Below are positions 1-7,912 of a DNA stretch of 42,512 bases, piece after piece; within the stretch, counting starts at the first letter, position 1; every line of letters begins with the position of its first letter. This stretch comes from an uncultured Coriobacteriaceae bacterium. GTDB taxonomy: Bacteria; Actinomycetota; Coriobacteriia; Coriobacteriales; Coriobacteriaceae. The DNA lies in the NCBI GenBank assembly GCA_944321435.1, contig CALULH010000014.1, positions 1 to 42,512 on the forward strand, given 5' to 3'. A program made the position numbers and the translations under genes. The notes under the pieces are model-generated. The model saw only the letters and a list, made by a program, of their open reading frames with translations, made no database searches and was not told where the DNA came from.

Positions 1-359
1 TCGAAGGTGGCGCGCAGGCCGCCGTTGGGGAAGCTGGAGGCGTCGGGCTCGCCCTGCACGAGCTCCTTGCCGGAGAACTTGGCGAGGGCCGTGCCGTCGC
101 CCACCGGATTCAGGAACGCCTCGTGCTTCTCGGACGTGATGCAGGAAAGCGGCTGGAACCAATGCGCGTAATGCGTGGCCCCGCGCTCGATGGCCCACTC
201 CTTCATGGCGTGCGCGACCACGTTGGCAACGTCCAGGTCGATGGGTTTGCCGTCCTGGATGGTGGCTTCAAGGCTGGCGTACACGTCTTTGGGCAGGTAC
301 TTCTTCATGGCATGGTCGGAGAAAACCATGTCGCCGAAACGGCTCTCGAGGTCAGCCAT
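1..359 (-). CDS. glnN: Glutamine synthetase type III, N-terminal part (runs off the window)
   Basis: Reading back from ATG at 359, the first 119 codons carry the type III glutamine synthetase N-terminus: RFGDMVFSD near residue 7, then the family-typical [10 protein letters not shown] and [11 protein letters not shown] and, near the cut, [23 protein letters not shown] enzymes are large (about 700 residues) ATP-dependent enzymes making glutamine from glutamate and ammonia in the cytoplasm; only about one sixth is visible. The start is supported by AGGAAGGAA a few bases upstream. No regulator gene lies next to it, and the 687-bp spacer behind it is filled mostly by repeats. The assignment is confident; the gene symbol follows common GSIII usage. 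Confidence 0.93.
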   Translation of the reverse strand, partial: MADLESRFGDMVFSDHAMKKYLPKDVYASLEATIQDGKPIDLDVANVVAHAMKEWAIERGATHYAHWFQPLSCITSEKHEAFLNPVGDGTALAKFSGKELVQGEPDASSFPNGGLRATF

Positions 360-670
360 GGTGTTCCTTCCTGGCAGCGCGCGGCAGGCGGTAAAGCCGG
401 GCTGAAGGCCAGCCCGCGCGACGCCTCGCCGCAGCGCGCCGTCTGCGCCGGGTTCCGGCGCGGCGGATACTCGCACGCGCAAGCCACGGCGCCGCAGCTC
501 ACGCGCTGCCGCAGGCGTCCCCGCGGCATGCGCATAACGATACGGCCGCGCTGTTTCGCTCCCGTTGCGGCTTTGTTGCGGGAGGAGAACGTCTTTGTGA
601 ACGCTGGGGGTCGGAAAGGTGTCGGTTGTGTTACGCAACATGGCTGAAATGCAGAGGACGTACGCTGAAA

Positions 671-742
671 GGCCCCGCCGAAGGAGCGCGCAGGGCACCG
701 CCGCTGGAGGAGGCCCCGCCGCAGGAGCGCGCAGGGCGCCGC
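671..742. repeat. Tandem direct repeat, two copies of about 31 bp
   Basis: The block starting GGCCCCGCCGAAGGAGCGCG at 671 recurs at 712 with two substitutions (GGCCCCGCCGCAGGAGCGCG), giving a 41-bp period. It ends a few bases before the start of the long hairpin region at 776. No coding or regulatory role is evident. Confidence 0.7.
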
Positions 743-775
743 TGTTTTGGTAAGGATCGGCACCGCCCCTCTCAA

Positions 776-841
776 AAAGCGTCGCACAGCTTGCACGAAC
801 CTGCCGGATTTAGCCGGCCTGTGCAAGCTGTGCGACGCTTT
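776..841. repeat. Long hairpin repeat, copy 1
   Basis: Arms 776-796 and 821-841 are perfect 21-bp inverted repeats (AAAGCGTCGCACAGCTTGCA at the left edge). The 24-bp interior contains a smaller GCCGG/CCGGC hairpin. The outer arm is shared with the hairpin at 2764-2828, so this is a dispersed element and not a unique terminator. It lies 205 bp downstream of the SEDS-like gene and could still act as a transcription stop; there is only a short T-run (three T) after the plus-strand arm. Confidence 0.8.
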
Positions 842-1046
842 CCCGGGACGACGGCCCCAGGCGCGGGGCCGTGCCGGATGCGGCCCGGATCCACGCTCAT
901 CAACGAGAAGGGCGACACGGGGCGCGGGGCCGGCACCTCGGCCTCCGCGATGCCTGGCGCGCATGAGCCAAATCGGTCCGCGCGCAATAATCAGGCCGCG
1001 CTCAATTTGGCACAGCTTGATTTGACGCCCGGGCACCATGCGCCCG

Positions 1047-2492
1047 CTACATACGCCGGTCGCTTTTGTCGTCCTGCTCGTCGAGCAGCTGATCAAGCAG
1101 CCGCAGGAGCGCACGCGCGGAGGTCGGCTCAGAGATGCGCCCCTCAGCACTAACCGCAGGCTCGCACCGCTCGGGCGTAGAGCCGCCGCAGGCGGGCAGC
1201 GCATGGACAACAGCCGTATCCACATCCTCGCGGGGCAAGAGCGCCAGGACGACGAGCGCCAGCGCGCCGAGCGCCTCCATGTCCACGGAGACGCCGCGCG
1301 ACACAAACGGCAACGGGCTGGAGAACAAGGGGATGACGCCGGCGAACCCCAGCACGTGGGCAGCGCCCGACACGCCCAGGAGCGCCGCGCCGACAGCCGA
1401 GAACCCGCGGCGCCACGAACCCAGGCGACACCCCTGGATCAGCGCGCATCCCACAGCGCTCTCCACGCAGGCGGCGGACACGACGACGCCCGTCCAGCCA
1501 AAGGCGAGAAGGACCTCGCCAAAGACCGCGTCGGACGCCGCCCCGGGCAGCAAGCCCAGCATGCTGGGCAGCAAACCGTCGCCCACGAGCGGCGCGGCTT
1601 CCGCGATCTCCTGGCACATGCGGGCAACATAGCCCATGCCGTACGGATCCTCAGCGGCAAGCTGGCGCCACTCCAAAAGCCGCGGGTTCGCCATCACCAG
1701 GCACGCGCATACCGCAACCGAGGCGATAAGAACACGCGCCCAGGCACCTCGGCTTCCGCGATGACCCGCCAGATACGCTGCCGCCGCAGCGCACGCAACC
1801 ATGAGCAGGGAGCTCGTATCGTCAAGGAACCACAGAACCAGCGCCGAGGCGGCCACGCAGCCGAGCACCGCGTTGCGTGCGACGTCCTCTCCACGCGCGG
1901 CAAACTGCTCGGCCGGCGCGCCGAGAGCCCATGCGAGAGCCGCGCCCAGCGGAGCGATCGAAACAACCCCCGCGTTCAGCGTAACGCCCAGCATATCTAT
2001 ATAGCCGTAACCGCGCCATGAGCCAACTGCAGCGCTTGCCACGAGCAACGCCAACGAAATGCCCGCGCACAGAACGGCAACGCGCGCCATGCCCGCATCC
2101 CGCGAACGTTTGCATGCGAAGGGGCGCGCGACCATAAGCAACGCAAAGCCCGCCGCGCCCAGAATCTCCGGCAGGGGCTCCGCGCCGCGCAGGTAAAGCC
2201 CCTGCGCGACCAGCACCAAACACGGGGCCGACGCGCAGGCGGCAGGCGGCATGGGCTCGTCCTCGCCAAGACGAGCGCTCCATCCGACGAGAAATCCCCA
2301 GATCGCGGCGAACACCAACGCGCAGCCCAACGCCGCAACGGCCATGCCGTTCGCCGTCGCAAGAACCGCCAAGGGGCACGCGGCCGCTCCGGCGCACGCC
2401 CACGCAGACGTCCCGCGGCCCGCGCAGGCAAAAAGGCACGTTGCCAACCCCAGAGCCGCATGCATCCCCACCAGCATCATATCCGCTTCCAT
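1047..2492 (-). CDS. Divergent SEDS-family membrane protein (FtsW/RodA-like)
   Basis: 481 residues, almost entirely hydrophobic, with about ten likely membrane spans. The C-terminal half keeps the SEDS pattern: EDPYGMGYVA, then GDGLLPSMLGLLPGAASDAVFGE (residues 304-326), where D321 sits where FtsW/RodA have the catalytic Asp of their TDFIFA motif, then GVIPLFSSPLPFVSRGVS (385-402) matching the usual GLLPVTGIPLPFVSYGGS block. SEDS proteins polymerise glycan strands from lipid II with a class B PBP partner; none is encoded here. The N-terminal half is poorly conserved and a charged tail follows residue 420. The start at 2492 has GGGGAG five bases upstream. The shared palindrome at 2621 ties it to the neighbouring accessory operons. 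Family call good; function in cell-wall synthesis inferred. Confidence 0.75.
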   Translation of the reverse strand: MEADMMLVGMHAALGLATCLFACAGRGTSAWACAGAAACPLAVLATANGMAVAALGCALVFAAIWGFLVGWSARLGEDEPMPPAACASAPCLVLVAQGLYLRGAEPLPEILGAAGFALLMVARPFACKRSRDAGMARVAVLCAGISLALLVASAAVGSWRGYGYIDMLGVTLNAGVVSIAPLGAALAWALGAPAEQFAARGEDVARNAVLGCVAASALVLWFLDDTSSLLMVACAAAAAYLAGHRGSRGAWARVLIASVAVCACLVMANPRLLEWRQLAAEDPYGMGYVARMCQEIAEAAPLVGDGLLPSMLGLLPGAASDAVFGEVLLAFGWTGVVVSAACVESAVGCALIQGCRLGSWRRGFSAVGAALLGVSGAAHVLGFAGVIPLFSSPLPFVSRGVSVDMEALGALALVVLALLPREDVDTAVVHALPACGGSTPERCEPAVSAEGRISEPTSARALLRLLDQLLDEQDDKSDRRM

Positions 2493-2585
2493 TGCGCTCC
2501 CCTTTCGCCGCCGCCCGCACGGCCGCGCCGCACGGTGCCCCTTGCCAAGGTCGGGAGGCCCTGCCATGCCCGCCCTGCGCACCGC

Positions 2586-2632
2586 AGCGTATCGCCCAGG
2601 CCGCGCTTGCGCCCGCGCCCCCTTGCGCAAGG
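2586..2632 (-). promoter_or_regulatory. Candidate promoter of the SEDS gene with shared palindromic operator
   Basis: CCTTGCGCAAGG lies at 2621-2632. Reading the minus strand, 29 bases separate it from TACGCT (complement of 2586-2591), a -10-like hexamer. The gene starts at 2492. The same palindrome and spacing recur upstream of other units of the block. Confidence 0.55.
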
Positions 2633-2763
2633 CCCTGCAACCGGCCGGGCTGCACCCAACGGCCGCGGACACACCGGAGCGTGCGGCCAACCGGCCTGGC
2701 AGGGCCCGGCTCTCGACTGCCCCGCCCGGTTTGGTTTGGCCCGATCAGACCACGTTCAACCGA

Positions 2764-2828
2764 AAAGCGTCGCACCGCTTACAAAAACCGGCGTATATCA
2801 GCTGATTTTGTAAGCTGTGCGACGCTCT
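2764..2828. repeat. Long hairpin repeat, copy 2
   Basis: Arms 2766-2786 and 2806-2826 are 21-bp inverted repeats with one mismatch, starting AGCGTCGCACCGCTTACAAA. The outer arm matches the hairpin at 776-841 while the interior differs (it includes the small palindrome ATCAGCTGAT). It lies between the small gene ending at 2924 and the SEDS promoter at 2632, in the 431-bp spacer 2493-2923, which otherwise shows only the promoter and no gene. Confidence 0.8.
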
Positions 2829-2923
2829 AAAAGACGCGCATGGTAAGCACGACCCACATTAGGCACGGCTTAGCAGGAACGCCGGCCGACAAGGTGATGC
2901 CCCCGCTGGCGCCCCCCCCGCCG

Positions 2924-3160
2924 TCAGCTGCGGCGGCCGGCTTTGAACGCAGCGGCATGCTGCGCGGGGGGCACAGCGGATGACGCCCACAGCGTCTCGA
3001 GCGCACCGGTGACCAGCAAGCGCCCCATCCCCCGACCCGGCTTTGAGAAGAAACACGCATCGGGCAAGCCCGGCACCTCCGACCAGCCCTTCTCGGCCTC
3101 AGAGACGCCCATTCCCAGGCGCTCGGCCGCAACCTCGATCATCTCTGCGGTTGGCTTCAT
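2924..3160 (-). CDS. Small protein coupled to the papain-fold toxin candidate; possible immunity or adaptor protein
   Basis: 78 residues. Its ATG at 3160 overlaps the stop of the upstream gene in an ATGA junction, so translation is probably coupled. The protein has a short helical N-terminus (MKPTAEMIEVAAERLGMG) followed by GWSEVPGLPDACFFSKPGRG and LWASSAVPPAQHAAAFKAG, with no membrane span or signal. I do not recognise the family. In polymorphic-toxin loci the gene directly after a toxin is usually its immunity protein, and coupling would suit that, but the alternative that it is a chaperone or an unrelated member of the machinery cannot be excluded. Confidence 0.65.
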   Translation of the reverse strand: MKPTAEMIEVAAERLGMGVSEAEKGWSEVPGLPDACFFSKPGRGMGRLLVTGALETLWASSAVPPAQHAAAFKAGRRS

Positions 3161-3984
3161 GACTGCCCCTTTCCATCCTCCCGCGGGAGGCTCAGATCCC
3201 AATGCTCGCTTGCCTTGGCATACGTCTCCGTATACTCGCTGAGCAACATCGCACGACCGACCTGGCCGTCCAGCACGTACACGCGCCCCGTTTCGCTCAC
3301 GGTTATGTTCACCCAGTGGCCGTCGTTTGACCCCGACCAATCGAAGCCGCAGATCGCGTGGTATCCCGGCCCTTGCTCAAGCGCATACGCCTCTATCTGG
3401 TCGGGCGTCATGCTCACCTGCTCCATACCCGTTGCGGCGTTCATCTCGTCCACGCTCATACCGTCCTGCGGCACGGCAACCGCCTCGGGGTCCAAGCCCG
3501 ACAAGCGCAGCTCGGTTGCAAGCGCGCAGCTTCCGCAATTATTGCTGTACAGGCTTCCCTGGTCAAAGGGGTCGAAGTTGGGGTTCACCCCGTCGAGAAG
3601 TGCCTCGTAGGCGTCGATCTCCCGCCCCACCTCCTCGAACTCAGCGCCCTGCACGGCTTCGGGCGCGTCGGGGCCCTTCGCAAGCTCGGAAGCGGTAGGC
3701 GTCACATGCCCCGTCTCCACGCCCAGCTCGCCCCCTGCGGACGCCGCCGGGCCCACCTCTGCCCCCAAGCCAGGCCCTGCATCAAGCGCAGCCCCCTTGC
3801 CCAGGCCCGTCGCGCCGCCCGCCTCAACGACCGCGTCAGCCTCTACGTTATCGGCTGCCGAGCCCGCGTTATCCAGCGCGTCGAAAGCACCTCCCAGCTC
3901 AAGATCGGCCGTCACATCGGCATCGAAGCCACCGACCTCGCCGCCGGCGCCGCCAACCTCGTCCCCTCCGTCAAAATCGGCCAT
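3157..3984 (-). CDS. Papain-fold (glutamine-deamidase-like) toxin or effector candidate
   Basis: 275 residues. Residues 1-115 are acidic and Gly/Ala-rich with no signal peptide. The C-terminal half has NNCGSCALATELRLSG (148-163), GHWVNITV (222-229) and GRVYVLDGQVG (233-243), which fit the Cys-His-Asp triad (C150, H223, D239) and following Gln of the papain-fold toxin family found at the ends of polymorphic toxins. Those domains deamidate Gln or act as proteases. The start at 3984 has GGAAAGGAGG seven bases upstream; an in-frame extension to 4245 lacks one. It is next to last in a long operon, after an ATPase and membrane proteins and before a small coupled gene, the usual place for a cargo/immunity pair. 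Toxicity and export are inferred. Confidence 0.7.
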   Translation of the reverse strand: MADFDGGDEVGGAGGEVGGFDADVTADLELGGAFDALDNAGSAADNVEADAVVEAGGATGLGKGAALDAGPGLGAEVGPAASAGGELGVETGHVTPTASELAKGPDAPEAVQGAEFEEVGREIDAYEALLDGVNPNFDPFDQGSLYSNNCGSCALATELRLSGLDPEAVAVPQDGMSVDEMNAATGMEQVSMTPDQIEAYALEQGPGYHAICGFDWSGSNDGHWVNITVSETGRVYVLDGQVGRAMLLSEYTETYAKASEHWDLSLPREDGKGQS

Positions 3985-4069
3985 GCGTGCCTCCTTTCCG
4001 TTACCTAGCGCGCCTCCTGCCGCAAAAGCGCCCGCACTGCCCCGCGTCCCGCCCCGTACGCCCGCCGCC

Positions 4070-6298
4070 TCATGCGCCGGCACAGCCCGTAGCGCGGATC
4101 CGGTCGGGCGCAGGGCTTCCCTCCGTGACGAACACCGCCTCGCCCGCCGACAGCGTGGAAAGCGCGCGCTCCTGGTAGGCAACGAGCCCGCACGCGCGGG
4201 CCACCGCCTCACGATCGTCGGCATGAGCGCTCGAAAACGCCACACGGGTCACGCTGTTTGCCAGGACGCCCGCCGGCAACAGGCTGGGACGCTGGTCAAC
4301 GCTGACGAAGCCCACGCCCGACGCCCGGCATTCGGCGAGCGCCTGCTCGTACAGGCGGGCAAACAGGGTCGGCTCGCCGGTGATCCGGTCCCTCAGCAGC
4401 GCATGCGCCTCCTCGACCACCACCACGGTGTGCAGGGGCCGCCTGCCCAAGAGCCGCGCCGCCGCCATCAGGCGGGCGAGAAGGACCATTCCCACGAAGG
4501 CCCCGTCCTCGGCCCCCAGGCTCCCCAGCTGCACCACAACGGGGACGCGCCGTGCCCGCGAGCGCGAGCCCGCGACGAGGTCGCGCGCCATCAGGCCTTC
4601 GCGCGCGACGAGCGCCGGCATGTCGCACATGCTCCGCGCGCGCCTCACCAGCGCGCCGCGCACGTTGGCGCGCACCTCGGGCCCCGAGCACACCTCGGCG
4701 TCCAGGTAGGGGTCGATCTCGGCGAGAAGATCGCGCACCGTGGGCCAGCGCGCGCCGCGCTCGGCGGGCTCCTGCCGCGCCACGCCCGCCGCTCGGTACA
4801 CGCACCGAAGGAGCGCCTCCAAATGCAGCGGGAGGGGCGGCTCCTCCAGGTGGAACGCGGACACCATGCATGCCGCCACGTCCTGCAGCCAGAGCGCGGG
4901 AAGCACGCCCTCGTCCACGGCCAGCGGGTTCTCGCGCAGCGGCTCGGGCACGCCCGCCCCCGCAGAAGCGCCGTCCGGTCCCGCGCCGCCCCAGGCGCGG
5001 GCGTCACCCAGGGCCCGCACGGGCAGGCGCGTGCCCGCCCCGTCCCGGCGCCCGCGCGCCAGCAGGTCGGCGTACTCGCACTTGGAGGGCTCCAGCACCA
5101 CCACGCGCACCCCCGCTGCGGCAAGCTGCCGCGCCACGCCCGCCACGAAGGTTGACTTGCGCATGCCGGGCTGCCCCGTCACCACCATCCCCTGCGAGAA
5201 GCGCTCGACCGGGACGCGGCACACAGCCCCGCTCTCGAAGGTCCCCAGCTCGATCTCGCCATCACCGTCGCGCCCCGTGGCGGAGAAGACAAGCGGGCTG
5301 CCCTCGCCCACCAACGCGTTCACGGCCGTGAGCCCGCGCACGGCCCGGCGCGGCGGCAGCAAAAGCCGCGCGGCGGCGCCCACCGGGACGGCTCGCGCCA
5401 TCGGCGCGCGGTCGCCCTCTGCCCGCACGGGCTCGCCCTCGCATATGCGCCGCGCCCCCATGCAGAGGGGCGCGGACACCGCGGCGCCGTCGGACGCGCG
5501 CGCCATGGCGGCGCTCACCAGCGCGTTCGCCAGGGCGAGGTCGCTCTCGCACGAGGCCTCCACCGTCACGAACAGGCGCGCGTGCTCGCCTGCTGCCAGC
5601 GCCCGCCCCCGCTCCTCGAGCGCACGGGTCCGCAGCGCCTGCATGCGCGGATCCGCCGCCGTGCGCGAGACCGACCCCGCGGTGCGGTTCTCGTTGAAGC
5701 CGTCCGTCCACGCCGCGACCTCGGCCAGCGCGTCGGCGTGCCCCGAAAGCCACGACCCCTCGAGCGCCAGCAGATGCACCCTGACGCGGACGTCCCCGCG
5801 CAGCACCCCCGGGGCGAGAAGCGCGTCCCACGGGGCCGACTCCGGCCAGCCCGCCACCACGGCGGCGAACGGGAGCGGACCCGGCTCGGGCCCCGGCCGG
5901 GGCGAGAAGCGCGCGTCGGGAAGCACGGTCGCCAGAAGCCCGGGCTCGCTGTAGCGGACCGCAACCTCGCCGGACGCCCGGACGACCTCGACCGCGACGT
6001 GCCCGTCCGCGGCGAGCCCCGCGGACGCCCAGCGCGCGGCGCCCTCCTCCAGGCGGGATAGGAACTCCTCGTCCTCCGCGTACCGCCACGACGCCAGCCG
6101 CCCCAGCGCGGGCGTCGGCGCGGCGTCCCGCCACTCGACGCTGTGCCCGGCCGGCGCGGGCGCCCACGCGGGCGCCGCCCCAACCTTGTCCGCGGGGGCA
6201 AGCGCGCCCGGAGCGCCCCCGGATCGCCCGGCGGCGCGGGCGCCCTGCCCCGCCAGCGGTTCGAGCGGCCGCAGTCGGGGCGTGAACAGCCTGATCAT
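4070..6298 (-). CDS. HerA/VirB4-like P-loop ATPase
   Basis: 742 residues. A poorly conserved N-terminal region (1-365) precedes an ATPase core with P-loop TGQPGMRKSTF (374-384), a following VVVLEPSKCEYADLL strand and Walker B VVVVEEAHALL (625-635), then VGFVSVDQRPSLL and NSVTRVAF typical of HerA/VirB4/TraC helicase-like ATPases. The third Gly of the Walker A is replaced by Arg (GxxGMRKS), which is unusual. No membrane span is seen. Such enzymes power pilus assembly or substrate transfer in type IV secretion, or DNA pumping. The start at 6298 has GGGAGG close upstream, better than the in-frame codon at 6322. It sits between two membrane-protein genes and the papain-fold gene, which suggests cargo transfer. 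Confidence 0.75.
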   Translation of the reverse strand: MIRLFTPRLRPLEPLAGQGARAAGRSGGAPGALAPADKVGAAPAWAPAPAGHSVEWRDAAPTPALGRLASWRYAEDEEFLSRLEEGAARWASAGLAADGHVAVEVVRASGEVAVRYSEPGLLATVLPDARFSPRPGPEPGPLPFAAVVAGWPESAPWDALLAPGVLRGDVRVRVHLLALEGSWLSGHADALAEVAAWTDGFNENRTAGSVSRTAADPRMQALRTRALEERGRALAAGEHARLFVTVEASCESDLALANALVSAAMARASDGAAVSAPLCMGARRICEGEPVRAEGDRAPMARAVPVGAAARLLLPPRRAVRGLTAVNALVGEGSPLVFSATGRDGDGEIELGTFESGAVCRVPVERFSQGMVVTGQPGMRKSTFVAGVARQLAAAGVRVVVLEPSKCEYADLLARGRRDGAGTRLPVRALGDARAWGGAGPDGASAGAGVPEPLRENPLAVDEGVLPALWLQDVAACMVSAFHLEEPPLPLHLEALLRCVYRAAGVARQEPAERGARWPTVRDLLAEIDPYLDAEVCSGPEVRANVRGALVRRARSMCDMPALVAREGLMARDLVAGSRSRARRVPVVVQLGSLGAEDGAFVGMVLLARLMAAARLLGRRPLHTVVVVEEAHALLRDRITGEPTLFARLYEQALAECRASGVGFVSVDQRPSLLPAGVLANSVTRVAFSSAHADDREAVARACGLVAYQERALSTLSAGEAVFVTEGSPAPDRIRATGCAGA

Positions 6299-6331
6299 CT
6301 CCGCCTCCCTTCCCGCGCGCATCCCCGCGCG

Positions 6332-6961
6332 CTACCTGAACAGGTGCTTGACGACGAGCGCCAGCCCCACGACCAGCACGATCACCGGGCCGAAGGCGCC
6401 CAGCAGCACGCCTATCACCTGCAGCGCCGCCGCGCAGACCTGCAGCGCCACGTCGGCGAGAAAGGCTACGAGCACGCCGCTCTCGAGCCCGGCCATGAGA
6501 AGCGCCCCGAGAAACAGCGCCCCCACAACGAGAAACACCACCAGCCCGCACCCCATGGAGTCCTCCTCCCTCACCACGCTCTGCGTGGTCACGTTGTTGA
6601 GCTGCCGCACCACCAGCCGCCCGCCACGGCTTCGCACCCGCGCCTCGACCAGGTTGCCGGGGCGCACCGCGCCGGCGAGGTCGCCGTAGAACAGCAGGCA
6701 CCGCTCCACCCGGCCCGAGTCGTCGTCGACGGGCTGCACGAACAGGGCGGTCTTGAGCCACTGGTGGCCGAACATGTAGCCGCCGCCTGCCCAGGCGCGG
6801 GCCGCCTTGCCGAACGGCGTGGGGAACGTGGCCGTCTGCTGCACGTCCGCCACGCGCCCCCGCACCACCGAGCCGCCGAGCACCGACCCCGGCTCCACGA
6901 ACGGCTTGCCAAAGAACGGGTTTCCGCCGCCGGGCAGCCCCGGCGCTCCGCCTTTTCCCAT
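6332..6961 (-). CDS. Membrane protein of unknown family
   Basis: 209 residues. The first 135 residues are soluble, with a Gly/Pro-rich start (MGKGGAPGLPGGGNPFFGKP) and a beta-rich stretch (KTALFVQPVDD, RCLLFYGD, LVEARVRSRGGRLVVRQL) that could be an OB- or SHOCT-like small beta domain. The rest holds about three hydrophobic segments (roughly 138-205) ending in KHLFR. Its ATG follows the upstream gene's stop by 9 bases with a GGGGG ribosome site, so it is cotranscribed. I do not recognise it. Position beside the ATPase suggests a membrane anchor of the machine. Confidence 0.75.
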   Translation of the reverse strand: MGKGGAPGLPGGGNPFFGKPFVEPGSVLGGSVVRGRVADVQQTATFPTPFGKAARAWAGGGYMFGHQWLKTALFVQPVDDDSGRVERCLLFYGDLAGAVRPGNLVEARVRSRGGRLVVRQLNNVTTQSVVREEDSMGCGLVVFLVVGALFLGALLMAGLESGVLVAFLADVALQVCAAALQVIGVLLGAFGPVIVLVVGLALVVKHLFR

Positions 6962-6970
6962 GGCGCCCCC

Positions 6971-7840
6971 TTACGCCTGCGCGCCCGCGCGCGCCTGAGC
7001 GGCCGCCGCCCAGGGGTCAGGGTCTTCCTCATCCGCCTGCGCCTGCGGCTCCGGCCCGGGGCCCTCGGCGTCCGGCGGGACCGCGCCCTCGAAGGGCAGG
7101 CCGAGCGCGCGGCGCGTGACCTCGTCTGCGCTGGCCTGGTCCATGCGGCCCACCAGCATGGTCGTGGTCATCAGGCGCGCGCCGTCGTAGATGGCGTCCA
7201 CCTGCGCCTGCTTCGCCTCGAGCTCGCGCTCGAGCGCGCCCGCGGCGGCGTCCGGCGAGAACGCGCCCTCGTTGGCCGGGTCCCTCCGCGCGCTCAGCTC
7301 CGACTCGATCACGCGGAGCTCCGCGCGCAGGGCCTCCCTCTCGCGGTCGACCTTCTCGCCCTGGGAGCGCAGCTCCACGGTGAAGGCGAGGCCGGCGGTG
7401 AACGTCATCATGGCGGCCATGCCCACGGCGATGAGGAGGTTGGTCGTGTCGTCCTTCTCCGCCTGGTCGGCGGACCCGGCGAGCGCCCCCAACGTGCCGG
7501 AGGCGCTCTGGGATTCGCCGACGCCGTAGATGGCACGCACGGAGGCCACGAAGGCGATAACCACGACCACGCCCGCGAGCAGCACCGCAGCCACGCCGCG
7601 GCGGCCCTGCCGCCACATGCGCGCGGCGTACATGGGGCCGAACAGCGTGGTGAAGGCGACCGCCGCGGCGATGGCCACGGCCGGGCCCTGCGACCCGAGC
7701 GCGTGGTAGAAGGTGTCGTGGGCCAGGTAGGCGTCGAGCAGCGTGCAGAGCGCCGCGCCGACGAGCGCGGCTACGGTGAGCAGGTCGAAGCGGGGCGCGC
7801 GCCGGACGCCCTCTGCGGGGATAGAAGTCGAGAAGATCAT
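6971..7840 (-). CDS. Four-span membrane protein with coiled coil
   Basis: 289 residues. Hydrophobic segments lie near 22-38, 52-72, 82-103 and 137-157, followed by a charged helical stretch (ELRSQGEKVDREREALRAEL, then ELEAKQAQVDAIY) likely forming a coiled coil, and a Pro/Glu/Ala-rich tail. No catalytic motif is visible. The start at 7840 has GGAAGGGA upstream. It lies between the PP2C phosphatase and the next membrane-protein gene. Family unknown; a scaffold or channel subunit is a reasonable guess from context only. Confidence 0.75.
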   Translation of the reverse strand: MIFSTSIPAEGVRRAPRFDLLTVAALVGAALCTLLDAYLAHDTFYHALGSQGPAVAIAAAVAFTTLFGPMYAARMWRQGRRGVAAVLLAGVVVVIAFVASVRAIYGVGESQSASGTLGALAGSADQAEKDDTTNLLIAVGMAAMMTFTAGLAFTVELRSQGEKVDREREALRAELRVIESELSARRDPANEGAFSPDAAAGALERELEAKQAQVDAIYDGARLMTTTMLVGRMDQASADEVTRRALGLPFEGAVPPDAEGPGPEPQAQADEEDPDPWAAAAQARAGAQA

Positions 7841-7912
7841 GACAGTTCCCTTCCTGTGTCCGCGGCCCCGGGGGCCGCCCTGTGCAAGATGCCGGCGATG
7901 CCGGTCACGCGC

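Larger units (their letters stand above)
360..1046. other. 687-bp spacer without a supported gene
   Basis: This spacer lies between the start of the glutamine synthetase gene and the 3' end of the SEDS-like gene. Open frames cross it on both strands, but none has a ribosome-binding site or a recognisable protein. It holds a tandem direct repeat (671-742) and a long hairpin (776-841). The glutamine synthetase promoter must lie in its left part; I could not fix -35 and -10 boxes with confidence. Confidence 0.6.

Noticed and set aside
932..1763. 21-bp near-identical segments, GGCACCTCGGC(C/T)TCCGCGATG, at 932-952 and 1743-1763
   Set aside because: One copy is in the spacer and one inside the SEDS coding sequence; no structure or third copy supports a function, so chance or a small duplication is enough.
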